Assembly: GCA_017621475.1 (NCBI GenBank)
Contig: JAGATA010000030.1
Location: 1 to 53,778, forward strand
Origin: Clostridia bacterium
GTDB taxonomy: Bacteria; Bacillota; Clostridia; Oscillospirales; CAG-272
DNA length: 53,778 nucleotides
Direction of reading: 5' to 3'
Notes under the pieces: generated by a model
The model's input: the letters and a program-made list of their open reading frames with translations, nothing else
Database searches by the model: none
What the model was told of the DNA's origin: nothing
Program-made: the position numbers and the translations under genes
Shown here: positions 41,746 through 50,041 of the stretch, one piece after another
Layout of the letters: the number at the start of each line of letters is the position of its first letter
Numbering within the stretch: the first letter of the stretch is position 1

Positions 41746-42174
41746 ATGGAAATAGCATTGCTTGCAAATGACTCTAAAAAGGAGCTTATGGTTCAGTTTT
41801 GTATTGCGTACTGCGGTGTGCTTGCAAAACATAAGCTCTGCGCCACAAAGTCCACCGGATCCATGATCTACGAAGCAACCGGTCTTCATATCGAACAGCT
41901 CCTTCCCGGCGGTCAAGGCGGTATGCAACAGCTTACCAGCCGTATATCTTTCAACGAAATAGACGTTCTCATCTATTTCCGCGACAGCCGCGCGAAAGAT
42001 ATGGAACACGCGCTTGACGACGACACTCTTGTTCGTGCGTGCGACCTTAACAACGTACCTGTTGCCACCAATGTCGGCACAGCGGAAGTAATCGTAACTG
42101 CTCTTGATAGAGGCGATCTCGATTGGCGCGAATTTGTCAACCCCAACTCGGATTACAACAGAAAACATTCTTGA
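41746..42174 (+). CDS. mgsA: Methylglyoxal-synthase-like protein with altered active site
   Basis: 142 residues. The whole-length fold matches MgsA, which turns dihydroxyacetone phosphate into methylglyoxal: IALLANDSKKELMVQF, EATGLHIEQ, and VPVATNVGTAE. Several active-site positions differ from the E. coli and Bacillus enzymes as I remember them. The GGDQQ motif with the catalytic-base Asp reads GGMQQ (Met60), the AHD histidine is Asn8, the phosphate loop ATGTTG is ATKSTG, and FxDPL is FRDSR. The second catalytic Asp is kept. Activity is therefore doubtful; a ligand-binding or regulatory role is possible. It follows minD, and its terminator is interrupted by a MITE. Confidence 0.78.
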   Translation: MEIALLANDSKKELMVQFCIAYCGVLAKHKLCATKSTGSMIYEATGLHIEQLLPGGQGGMQQLTSRISFNEIDVLIYFRDSRAKDMEHALDDDTLVRACDLNNVPVATNVGTAEVIVTALDRGDLDWREFVNPNSDYNRKHS

Positions 42175-42192
42175 CGCTATTTTGCAATTTTT

Positions 42193-42390
42193 AGGATAGG
42201 TGTAAAAACCTCAATGTCATTAAGTTAAGCCTCCCCCTCCGGGGGAGGTGGCACGAGAAGCGTGACGGAGAGGGTGGTTACCATAGAAATATCGCCCTCT
42301 CACCCGCCTACGGCGGGAGCTCTCCCGAAGGGAGAGCCTTTTCTTTTTGTTAACTTAATGACATTGGTAAAAACCTATCCTTTTTTCTTT
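42193..42390 (+). terminator. Terminator of mgsA, split by an insertion
   Basis: AGGATAGGT (42193-42201) and ACCTATCCT (42373-42381) followed by TTTTTCTTTTTT are the two arms of an intrinsic terminator with a GTAAAA loop. They are now 171 bp apart because the MITE at 42212-42366 inserted at the loop/right-arm boundary. Confidence 0.8.
42212..42366. mobile_element. MITE, 155 bp, with 17-bp terminal inverted repeats and 10-bp target duplication
   Basis: Ends CAATGTCATTAAGTTAA (42212-42228) and its exact complement (42350-42366). The flanks are a direct repeat GTAAAAACCT (42202-42211 and 42367-42376), the target-site duplication. The interior has GC-rich hairpins (CCTCCCCCTCCGGGGGAGG; CTCTCCCGAAGGGAGAG) and no coding capacity. 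Sequences of this kind are frequent in gut Firmicutes as I recall. A transposase elsewhere must supply mobility. Confidence 0.88.
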
Positions 42391-42489
42391 TTTAACAAAA
42401 CGCAAACACTTTATAAAAAAATCAAAAACAAACAAGTTATATAATTCATTCGTAAAAAACAAAAAACATACTGAAAGAGGTTACACAAA

Positions 42490-42855
42490 ATGAACAAAAA
42501 CGACCAGCAGTTTACAGCGCAGAAGATCCGCGCACAATACACAAAAGCAAGCACAACAGAGCTCGATGAGCTTAAAAATCTCGATGCAAAAGTAAAACGT
42601 CCCGCAAACGTATTTGCTTACACATTCGGCAGCATCGGCGCACTTATTATGGGTTCAGGAATGAGCCTTGTCATGACGGACATCGATTTCATTCTCGGTC
42701 TCGGAGAAATGACGATACCCGGCATTGTAATCGGAATCATCGGCATGGCGGTGGCTATCATCAACTATCCTATTTACAACACCATTCTTAAAAAACGCAA
42801 AGAAAAATACAGCGAGCAGATCCTTTCCCTCAGCGATAAAATAATGAACAAATAA
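42490..42855 (+). CDS. Small two-helix membrane protein (MSLVMTD family)
   Basis: 121 residues; AAAGAGG upstream of ATG 42490. N-terminal about 40 residues are charged and helical (IRAQYTKASTTELDELKNLD), then two membrane helices joined by a short loop with GSGMSLVMTDI, then a charged tail (KKRKEKYSEQILSLSDKIM). The same pattern forms the C-terminal domain of the protein at 45007-46308, so the two are homologous. Function unknown; similar database proteins may carry enzyme names, but nothing here suggests an enzyme. Followed 27 bp later by a small Ala-rich protein. Confidence 0.8.
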   Translation: MNKNDQQFTAQKIRAQYTKASTTELDELKNLDAKVKRPANVFAYTFGSIGALIMGSGMSLVMTDIDFILGLGEMTIPGIVIGIIGMAVAIINYPIYNTILKKRKEKYSEQILSLSDKIMNK

Positions 42856-42882
42856 CATAAAAGAGAAACGGAGAATAAAACA

Positions 42883-43134
42883 ATGAGTATCAAAAATTTT
42901 TTCAAAAACGCATTTTCTGATATGAAGGAAAGTGCTAAAGCACAGCATGAGGTTGATAAAGCAGAATTTGCCGCCGCAAAAGCGGAATCAAAAGCAAATT
43001 TCAACGAAGCAAAAGCCCTCGGGAATTCTAAAACTCGCAAAGCTATGATGCAGGCGGAACGTCAATCCAAGATAGATGCGGCAAACGCAAGAAAAGCTGC
43101 CGCTCAAGCACGCATTGATTCCACAAAACAATAA
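42883..43134 (+). CDS. Small Ala/Lys-rich coiled-coil protein
   Basis: 83 residues; GGAG lies upstream of ATG 42883. After a short amphipathic start (SIKNFFKNAFSDMKES) the rest is one long, highly charged, Ala-rich helix with coiled-coil character (KAEFAAAKAESKANF). No cysteine, no membrane segment. I do not recognise a family. It is probably co-transcribed with the two-helix membrane protein and ends at a strong terminator. Confidence 0.7.
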   Translation: MSIKNFFKNAFSDMKESAKAQHEVDKAEFAAAKAESKANFNEAKALGNSKTRKAMMQAERQSKIDAANARKAAAQARIDSTKQ

Positions 43135-43137
43135 ATT

Positions 43138-43183
43138 AAACAAGGCAAATACAAAATAGTTCGTATTTGCCTTGTTTTTTCAA
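43138..43183 (+). terminator. Intrinsic terminator
   Basis: AAACAAGGCAAATAC (43138-43152) pairs perfectly with GTATTTGCCTTGTTT (43163-43177), followed by TTTTTT overall. Confidence 0.93.
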
Positions 43184-43220
43184 AAAAGCAAAAAACGCAA
43201 ACAAAACTTTAACATTTGTA

Positions 43221-43229
43221 TGCTATAAT
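43221..43229 (+). promoter_or_regulatory. Extended -10 promoter of the two-component operon
   Basis: TGcTATAAT (43221-43229) with no recognisable -35 box. The ATG of the regulator is 35 bases downstream of it. Confidence 0.65.
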
Positions 43230-43263
43230 GAAAATATAGATATGATTTTACGGAGGCTTTAAT

Positions 43264-43935
43264 ATGTTTAAGATTTTAGTTGTGGAAGATGATCGTGATC
43301 TGAACCGCAGCGTTTGTTCGTTTTTAAATCACAGCGGATACGAAGCAACGGGGTGTATTGGCGCAGAGGAAGCCTATGACGAAATGTATAAAACGACCTT
43401 TGACCTTATCGTTTCAGATATTATGATGCCGGGTACGGACGGCTTTGAGTTTGCGAAGACCGTACGCACATTAAACAACGATATTCCGATCTTATTTATG
43501 ACCGCGAGAGATGATTTTGCTTCCAAGCAGAGAGGTTTTCGCATCGGAATAGATGATTATATGATAAAGCCCATCGACCTTGACGAGCTTTTTCTTCGCA
43601 TAGGCGCACTTCTGCGCCGCGCGAAGATCGCCTCCAGCCGCCGTCTTGAGATCGGGACTTTCATAATGGACGCAGACGAAAGAACTGCTTCTCTTGACGG
43701 AGAGGAAATTTCTTTGACAGCAAGAGAGTTTGATCTTCTCTATAAGCTTCTCTCTTACCCAAAAAAGACGTTTACACGCACACAGCTCATGGATGAGTTT
43801 TGGGATGCAGACACGCAGACAAGCACGCGCACAGTTGACGTATATATGACAAAACTTCGTTCAAAGCTTGCAGAGTGCGATTCCTTTGAAATACAAACCG
43901 TCCACGGTCTTGGTTACAAGGCGGTGATCAAATGA
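43264..43935 (+). CDS. Response regulator, OmpR/PhoB family
   Basis: 223 residues; GGAGG 7-8 bases before ATG 43264. Receiver domain with acidic pair VVEDD, phospho-acceptor Asp52 (LIVSDIMMPGTDG), switch Thr in LFMTARDD and Lys in KPIDLDE. A winged-helix DNA-binding domain follows (ISLTAREFDLLYKLLSYP, TVDVYMTKLRSKL, VHGLGYKAVI). It overlaps the kinase gene by 4 bp. Target genes are unknown; the adjacent membrane protein is the obvious candidate. Confidence 0.95.
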   Translation: MFKILVVEDDRDLNRSVCSFLNHSGYEATGCIGAEEAYDEMYKTTFDLIVSDIMMPGTDGFEFAKTVRTLNNDIPILFMTARDDFASKQRGFRIGIDDYMIKPIDLDELFLRIGALLRRAKIASSRRLEIGTFIMDADERTASLDGEEISLTAREFDLLYKLLSYPKKTFTRTQLMDEFWDADTQTSTRTVDVYMTKLRSKLAECDSFEIQTVHGLGYKAVIK

Positions 43936-45029
43936 AAAACGAACGATGGTTCAAGGTAATAATAAAAGCAATCAGCCATTATTTCACATTTTTTCTCCTT
44001 GTAGCGTTTGTTATCACCTGTTGCACGATGCTTTTTGTATCTACTCTCGCAGAAAACCTTGGTATCACGCTCACAAACAGCAACTTAAGCTCCGCCGCAA
44101 AGCTTACTTTTTTGAACGTAGCTTTGATAAGCCTAATATTTACCATTATAGATTCCATGCGCAGAAAACTTACGGTTGACCGCCCGGTAAAGCTTATCTC
44201 GGAAGCCGCAGAAAAAATGATACAAGGCGATTTCAGCGTTCGCATTCCCACCCTCTCCAAATTTATTGCGGATGACAAATTCAACGAAATAATAGAGTGT
44301 ATTAATAAAATGGCAGAAGAACTTGCGGGGGTCGAAACCCTACGCACAGATTTTATTGCCAACGTATCCCACGAAATGAAAACGCCTCTTACCGTAATGC
44401 AAAATTACGGCAAGCTTTTGGAACAGGATGACCTTTCGGATGAGAAACGAAAAGAATACGCAAAAGCCATAACACAAGCCTGCCGCCGACTTTCCGACAT
44501 GATGACAAATATTTTAAAACTCAATCGTTTGGAAAACCAGCAGATCTATCCCAAGGCAGAAATATACGACCTCGGTGAGCAGCTTTGCGAAAGCCTTTTA
44601 CAATATGAAAGCGTTTGGGAAAGCCGAAACATAGAGATAGAAGCGGATATAGAAGAAAATATATCGGTATGCGCAGACAGAGAGCTTTTATCCCTTGTAT
44701 GGAATAATCTTTTTTCAAATGCGTTCAAATTTACAAACGAAGGCGGCAAGGTTTCCCTTTCGCTTAGCGCAGAAGCAGATCAAGCTGTAGTTAAAGTATC
44801 GGATACAGGTTGCGGAATGTCACGCGAGATAGGCGAACACATCTTTGAAAAATTTTATCAGGGAGACAACTCCCACGCCACACAGGGCAACGGACTCGGT
44901 CTTGCACTTGTAAAACGCGTTGTGGATATTATGCAAGCGGAAATAGGTGTAGAAAGCACCGTCGGTGTCGGCACAACATTCACGGTTAAGCTAAGGAGGA
45001 TGGACAATGGATTGGAAGAAGATAGGTAA
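43932..45029 (+). CDS. Sensor histidine kinase
   Basis: 365 residues. Two membrane helices (about 16-38 and 58-75) with only about 20 residues between them, so there is almost no extracellular sensing domain; it resembles intramembrane-sensing kinases. HAMP-like segment, then HisKA with FIANVSHEMKTPLTVM (phospho-acceptor His147), N-box NLFSNAFKF, G1 DTGCGMS, and G2 GNGLGLALVK. The 3' end overlaps the downstream membrane protein gene by 23 bp. Intramembrane sensing fits a stimulus passed on by a neighbouring membrane protein. Confidence 0.94.
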   Translation: MKNERWFKVIIKAISHYFTFFLLVAFVITCCTMLFVSTLAENLGITLTNSNLSSAAKLTFLNVALISLIFTIIDSMRRKLTVDRPVKLISEAAEKMIQGDFSVRIPTLSKFIADDKFNEIIECINKMAEELAGVETLRTDFIANVSHEMKTPLTVMQNYGKLLEQDDLSDEKRKEYAKAITQACRRLSDMMTNILKLNRLENQQIYPKAEIYDLGEQLCESLLQYESVWESRNIEIEADIEENISVCADRELLSLVWNNLFSNAFKFTNEGGKVSLSLSAEADQAVVKVSDTGCGMSREIGEHIFEKFYQGDNSHATQGNGLGLALVKRVVDIMQAEIGVESTVGVGTTFTVKLRRMDNGLEEDR

Positions 45030-46308
45030 AGCTCTGCTTTTCCCGCACCGCGGCATAGCGGCGGCGCTTATACCGATATCCGCTTTTTTTCTTGTTTATT
45101 CTATGGCGGTTTTGGGAACGGAATCTCCGTTTTCCATAGCATCTTACGTCTTGGCAACTTATACGCTTACGGTGTGGTGTTTTAAAATACCCGACATTGT
45201 GCGCTGGGGAAAAGGATTTAAAACAAATAACAAATATGCGCGTCGCTTGATTGGCGATGAGAATTTGCGAGTTAACCTTTCTCTTTACGGCTCTATGATA
45301 TGCAATACGGTCTATGCCGTATTACAGCTATGGCTTGGTTTTTATCACCACACGTTCTGGTTTTATTCTCTTGCCGGATACTATGCGTCTCTCGCCGTTA
45401 TGCGATTTTTCCTTGTACAGTATATAAGAAAAAACACACCCGGAAAAAATATGGCGGCAGAGCTAAAAAAATACCGTGTCTGCGGATGGGTATTTCTTAC
45501 AATGAACCTTTACATATCGCTTATAATTTTCTTTATGATATACTGGAACAGAACGTTTGAGCATCACGAAATAACGGCTATCGCCATGGCAACTTACACT
45601 TTCACCGCGTTCACCGTCGCTATTATTAATATAAAAAAACACTCGAGGTCTCAAAGTCCCGTTTATTCAGCTTCAAAAGCAATCAACCTTGCCGCTGCCT
45701 GTGTATCTATGTTGACACTTGAATCCACTATGATGACGGCGTTCGGTGATGGCACGATGGACCCTGTAACAAGAAACATAATGCTCGGTGCATCCGGCGG
45801 AGTTATCAGTATTTTTATAATATCTATGGCGATATATATGATAATCAGTAGCACAAAAAAAATTAAATATGTTAAAAACAAAGGGAAAAAAATAATGGAA
45901 AATAACACTTCCTCTAACGGATTCAGCTACACTTATTCCGCGAAAGACCGCGAAGAAGTAAAAAAGATACGTGAAAAATACGTACCTTGCGAAAACGAAA
46001 AAGAAGACAAAATGCTCCTTTTGCGCCGACTTGATAATGCTGTCACGCAAAAAGCTCAAGCATTTTCTCTTGTCTTCGGTGTTGTGGGCACGCTGATCTT
46101 GGGATTTGGAATGAGCCTTGTGATGACGGACCTTTCGAAAATTCTTGGGGCTTTAAGCAGTCTTTCAATGCTTATCGGTATAATCATCGGCATTATCGGC
46201 GGTATCTTAATAAGCCTTGCATACCCCATATATAACGCAATAATAAAGCGTGAGCGCAAAAAAATAGCTCCCGAAATTTTAAGGCTGACCGACGAACTTA
46301 TGAAATAA
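45007..46308 (+). CDS. Polytopic membrane protein fused to the MSLVMTD two-helix domain
   Basis: 433 residues; AAGGAGG before ATG 45007. Residues 1-290 have seven or eight membrane helices with basic cytosolic loops and no family I can name. Residues 297-433 repeat the protein encoded at 42490-42855: charged helix, two membrane helices with FGMSLVMTDL, and a charged tail (KKIAPEILRLTDELM). The junction contains an internal ATG (45895) preceded by AAAGGG, so the C-terminal domain might also be made alone. It is the last gene of the two-component operon, and a partner or client of the kinase is likely. Confidence 0.8.
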   Translation: MDWKKIGKALLFPHRGIAAALIPISAFFLVYSMAVLGTESPFSIASYVLATYTLTVWCFKIPDIVRWGKGFKTNNKYARRLIGDENLRVNLSLYGSMICNTVYAVLQLWLGFYHHTFWFYSLAGYYASLAVMRFFLVQYIRKNTPGKNMAAELKKYRVCGWVFLTMNLYISLIIFFMIYWNRTFEHHEITAIAMATYTFTAFTVAIINIKKHSRSQSPVYSASKAINLAAACVSMLTLESTMMTAFGDGTMDPVTRNIMLGASGGVISIFIISMAIYMIISSTKKIKYVKNKGKKIMENNTSSNGFSYTYSAKDREEVKKIREKYVPCENEKEDKMLLLRRLDNAVTQKAQAFSLVFGVVGTLILGFGMSLVMTDLSKILGALSSLSMLIGIIIGIIGGILISLAYPIYNAIIKRERKKIAPEILRLTDELMK

Positions 46309-46328
46309 ACAGAAAATATTATAAAACG

Positions 46329-46363
46329 GCTCCCCGACAGATTAGTCTGTTGGGGAGCTTTTT
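46329..46363. terminator. Terminator between the two-component operon and recG
   Basis: GCTCCCCGACAG (46329-46340) pairs with CTGTTGGGGAGC (46347-46358) with one G-U pair, followed by TTTTT. T-rich sequence on the other side lets it serve the convergent recG gene too. Confidence 0.9.
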
Positions 46364-46414
46364 CTCGATATTTTGGAATTTATTCAATTTTTTATGCAAG
46401 GATCTGGCTTTTGT

Positions 46415-48565
46415 TTATTCACCGCTTTTTTTCATAAATTCAAGATGGGCAAACAAAGGCGCGTTTTCCGGCTTTGCAAGTTCTGCGTCGTCTGAAAGAG
46501 TTGCCTTTGCCGCTTCAAAAGCGTCGTAAAGAAGCTTCGTATCTCCCGAAAGGGAGGCAAGGCGAAAGCTTGCTTCCCCGCTCTGCCTTACGTATCCGCC
46601 GCGCTCCGCAATAAAATCGCCGGGGCCGCGCATAGCAAGGTCAAGCTCCGCTATCTTATAGCCGTCATGGTGGTCTTTGAGTATTTTAAGCCTTGTTGCG
46701 GCGCGTTCGCTCTTGCTACCCGAAACAAGAACACAGTACGACTGCTTATCTCCGCGCCCAACACGTCCGCGAAGCTGATGAAGTGCGGAAAGCCCGAACA
46801 TTTCAGCATTCTCCACGATCATAAGAGTGGCAGACGGCACGTTTACACCAACCTCGATAACCGTTGTGGAAACAAGGATCTTTATCTCCCCTGCACAAAA
46901 AGCAGACATAACCTTTTCCTTTTGTGCGCTTTTTAGCTTTCCGTGAACAAAGCCCACAGGAATATCCGGGAAAATATTTTCCGAAAGCTCTTTTGCATAG
47001 TCCACAGCGGCGAAAAGCTTCGGCTTTTCTTCGTGTACATCAATATCAAAGCTAAAAAGTTCCGAAATCTCTACTTTTTCGCCGTTTTCACCCTCCAGAA
47101 CCTCTTTTTGTTCTTCAACGGAGGGGCAAACGATATACACCTGACCGCCCGCTTCCACATTTTTGCGTATAAAAGCATACAGGCGCTCACGGTAAGATTC
47201 ATTCACAACAAAAGTATCCACCGTCTTTCTTCCCGGCGGCATTTCGTCAAGCGTGGAAAGATCGTAATCGCCGTAAAGCACGAAAGCGAGCGTGCGCGGT
47301 ATGGGCGTTGCGCTCATAGAAAGCAGATGGCAATCCCTGCTCTTTTCGTAAAGCCGCGCGCGCTGAGAAGCACCAAAGCGGTGCTGTTCGTCTATTATAA
47401 CAAGCCCCAGCTCGCGAAACTCAACGGTGTCCTCTATCAGCGCGTGCGTTCCAATAACGATGTCGGTAATTCCGAAGCGCAGGTTTTCGCACACCTTGCG
47501 CTTTTGCGCAGCGGTCATAGCTCCTATAAGAAGCTCCACACGGCAGCCCATCTTTTCAAACATCGGATAAAACGATTCATAATGTTGCCGCGCCAAAATT
47601 TCCGTCGGCGCCATTATCGCAGCCTGCGCTCCGCCGCAAACAGCGGTAAATACCGCGTATTGTGCGCAAAGAGTCTTTCCCGAACCAACGTCGCCCGTAA
47701 GCAGCCTGTGCATACGCACGCCGTTTGTCATATCCACTTCCATCTCATCAAAAGTGCGCATTTGCGCGCGCGTGGGCGCATAAGGAATCGCAGATAAAAA
47801 CCTTTTTCTATCCGGTTTCGGAAAAGCGTACCTGCTTTTTGTTTTTTCTTTTTTGCCTTCGCGCATCATACCGAGGGCAAAAAGGAACATCTCGTCAAAA
47901 GCAAGCCTTCTGCGCGCTTTTTCCGCTTCTTCGAAGGTTTGCGGCTCGTGAATGGCGCGAAGCGCGAAAGAAAGTGAGGCGAGAGAATATTTTTCTCTTA
48001 TTTCGTGCGGCAGATGCTCCGAGATCGCCCCCTCACCCGTAAGGGCAAGCGAAAGAGCCTCTCTTACCGCACCCGATACGAACTTTTGCGAAAGCCCCGC
48101 CGAAAGCGGATATATCGGCACAAGCGGGCGCAACTCCTTGTGTGACACGACAGGCTCGAAGATAGGCGAAGAAAGGCTCGGCGTTTTCGTTTCTTTGCTT
48201 ATTCTGCCGTAAAACCGAAAATAAGCGCCCTGTACAAGAACATCGCGCACATACGGCTGATTAAAAAAAGTTATATTGCACTTTCCCGTTTCGTCGACTG
48301 CGGAAAGCTTTGTAAGTGTCATCCCTTTTCGTATCATCGCGGTCTTAGGCGGCGCGGCAACGCAAAGGATAAAGGAGCAAAGCTCGCCATCCACAGCTTG
48401 TGCAAGTGTTTTTACATTTCCGCGATTCTCATATGCGCGCGGAAAATGATAGACGAGCTCTCCAACGTTTTCTATGCCCAGCTTGGCAAAAGATTCCGCT
48501 CTTTTCGCCCCCACGCCGTAGAGCGAGGTGATAGGAGAATATATTCCCTTCTTTTCTTCTTTCAC
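46415..48565 (-). CDS. recG: ATP-dependent DNA helicase RecG
   Basis: 716 residues from GTG 48565, close behind GGGAG; starts further upstream fall inside the promoter. Branched-DNA helicase for fork reversal and recombination. N-terminal wedge/OB part (YHFPRAYENRG, FFNQPYVRDVL), Walker A LTGDVGSGKTLCA, Walker B LVIIDEQHRFG, motif III SATPIPRTLAF, motif V/VI STTVIEVGVNVPSATLM and HQLRGRVGRGDKQSYC, and the C-terminal hook region. All helicase motifs are complete. Transcribed alone and divergent from hisS. Confidence 0.96.
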   Translation of the reverse strand: MKEEKKGIYSPITSLYGVGAKRAESFAKLGIENVGELVYHFPRAYENRGNVKTLAQAVDGELCSFILCVAAPPKTAMIRKGMTLTKLSAVDETGKCNITFFNQPYVRDVLVQGAYFRFYGRISKETKTPSLSSPIFEPVVSHKELRPLVPIYPLSAGLSQKFVSGAVREALSLALTGEGAISEHLPHEIREKYSLASLSFALRAIHEPQTFEEAEKARRRLAFDEMFLFALGMMREGKKEKTKSRYAFPKPDRKRFLSAIPYAPTRAQMRTFDEMEVDMTNGVRMHRLLTGDVGSGKTLCAQYAVFTAVCGGAQAAIMAPTEILARQHYESFYPMFEKMGCRVELLIGAMTAAQKRKVCENLRFGITDIVIGTHALIEDTVEFRELGLVIIDEQHRFGASQRARLYEKSRDCHLLSMSATPIPRTLAFVLYGDYDLSTLDEMPPGRKTVDTFVVNESYRERLYAFIRKNVEAGGQVYIVCPSVEEQKEVLEGENGEKVEISELFSFDIDVHEEKPKLFAAVDYAKELSENIFPDIPVGFVHGKLKSAQKEKVMSAFCAGEIKILVSTTVIEVGVNVPSATLMIVENAEMFGLSALHQLRGRVGRGDKQSYCVLVSGSKSERAATRLKILKDHHDGYKIAELDLAMRGPGDFIAERGGYVRQSGEASFRLASLSGDTKLLYDAFEAAKATLSDDAELAKPENAPLFAHLEFMKKSGE

Positions 48566-48596
48566 AAAACTTCTCCCTTCCAATCCATTTTTATAA

Positions 48597-48625
48597 AGTA
48601 TAACATTTGGATATTTTTTAGTCAA
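48597..48625 (-). promoter_or_regulatory. Promoter of recG
   Basis: On the minus strand TTGACT (48620-48625), 17 bp, TATACT (48597-48602). Confidence 0.78.
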
Positions 48626-48641
48626 TATTTCGTTTTAAATA

Positions 48642-48669
48642 TTGAAAAATAAAAAAATTATGTTATACT
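48642..48669 (+). promoter_or_regulatory. Promoter of hisS-aspS
   Basis: TTGAAA (48642-48647), 16 bp, TATACT (48664-48669). The leader is short (about 34 bases), leaving no room for a T-box. Confidence 0.68.
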
Positions 48670-48709
48670 ATATTAGTATATTACTGCAATTCTATTTTCG
48701 GAGGTATTT

Positions 48710-50026
48710 ATGTCCGACAAAGTCACCCCCAGAATCCTTCCGGGATTCGCAGAATTTCTCCCCAAAGAGCAGATTCTTTTTAACAGCATCTATGATAAGA
48801 TCAGAAACATATATGAAAAATACGGTTTCTTGCCTATAGATACACCCACTATCGAGCTTTCCGAAGTATTGCTCGCAAAAGCGGGCGGCGAAACGGAGAA
48901 GCAGATCTATCGCTTTACAAAAGGCGATAACGATCTTTCCCTTCGCTTCGACCTCACAGTTCCGCTTGCAAGGTACGTTTCCCAACACGAACCAAACCTT
49001 GTTTTCCCCTTTAAAAGATACCATATAAGCAAGGTATTCCGCGGTGAACGCCCCCAGAAAGGCAGATTCCGCGAATTTTACCAGTGCGATATCGATATAA
49101 TCGGCGCAGAGGAGCTTCCTCTTGTATATGATGCGGAAATTCCCGCTGTCATCTGCGACGTTTTCAAGGAAATCAACCTTGGCGATTTCACCATCCGCCT
49201 CAACAACAGAAAGATCCTCGGCGGTTTCTTCTCCTCCATCGGTCTTTCCGATAAAACGGCAGATGTTCTGCGCGTTATAGACAAACTTGAAAAAATCGGT
49301 GAGGACGGCGTTACAAAAGAGCTTACCGAAGTCGGTGCAGACGAAGAAACAATCTCCAAGATACTCGCATTCGTCGGCATTTCCGGCACGACGGACGAAA
49401 TTCTCGAAAAGCTTTCCGCGCTCGGTATTGAAGACGAAACTTTTGTACAAGGCGTTTACGAGCTTTCCGAAGTCGTTCGCTATATGAGAGCGTTCAACAT
49501 TCCCGAAAAGAACTTCGCCATCGACCTTACCATCGCCCGCGGTCTTGATTACTACACGGGCACGGTTTACGAAACGATGCTTAACGATTACAAAAAGCTC
49601 GGCTCTGTTTGCTCCGGCGGTCGTTACGAAAACCTTACAGGCTTCTACACGGACAAAAAGATGCCCGGTATCGGCATCTCCATCGGCCTTACACGTCTTT
49701 TCTCCCAGCTTCTTGATGCAGGTATCATAAGCGCGGAAAACGCGAGCCTTGCAAAAGTCCTCGTTATCCCGATGGATAAAGATGCGCTTCCCTTTGCTCT
49801 TTCCACGGCATCCAAATTCCGTTCCGAAGGTATTGCAACGGACGTTTACCTTTGCGAAAAGGGTATGAAGCAGAAGATGAAATATGCGGACAGGCTCGGC
49901 ATCCCCTTCGCCGCGATAATCGGCGAAACGGAAATGCAGAACGGCGTCGTTTCCCTTAAAAATATGCGTGAAAAAGCAGAACAGCTCACGCTCACACCCG
50001 AAGAAGCAATTCAAATCCTTAAATGA
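48710..50026 (+). CDS. hisS: Histidyl-tRNA synthetase
   Basis: 438 residues; GGAGG before ATG 48710. Class II synthetase charging tRNA-His. Motif 1 region with EVLLAKAGGETEKQIYRF, motif 2 FRGERPQKGRFREFYQCDID, histidine-binding ARGLDYYTGTVYE and SGGRYENL, motif 3 GIGISIGLTRL, and the C-terminal anticodon-binding domain (KVLVIPMDKDALPFAL). Complete and of normal length. aspS follows after 15 bp, a conserved pair in Firmicutes. Confidence 0.97.
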   Translation: MSDKVTPRILPGFAEFLPKEQILFNSIYDKIRNIYEKYGFLPIDTPTIELSEVLLAKAGGETEKQIYRFTKGDNDLSLRFDLTVPLARYVSQHEPNLVFPFKRYHISKVFRGERPQKGRFREFYQCDIDIIGAEELPLVYDAEIPAVICDVFKEINLGDFTIRLNNRKILGGFFSSIGLSDKTADVLRVIDKLEKIGEDGVTKELTEVGADEETISKILAFVGISGTTDEILEKLSALGIEDETFVQGVYELSEVVRYMRAFNIPEKNFAIDLTIARGLDYYTGTVYETMLNDYKKLGSVCSGGRYENLTGFYTDKKMPGIGISIGLTRLFSQLLDAGIISAENASLAKVLVIPMDKDALPFALSTASKFRSEGIATDVYLCEKGMKQKMKYADRLGIPFAAIIGETEMQNGVVSLKNMREKAEQLTLTPEEAIQILK

Positions 50027-50041
50027 AAGGAATAAAATATT

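Noticed and set aside
42212..42366. Insertion sequence
   Set aside because: 155 bp with no transposase; it is a MITE that needs a transposase from elsewhere.
48625..48710. T-box leader for hisS
   Set aside because: The spacer is under 90 bp and holds two divergent promoters; no room for T-box elements.
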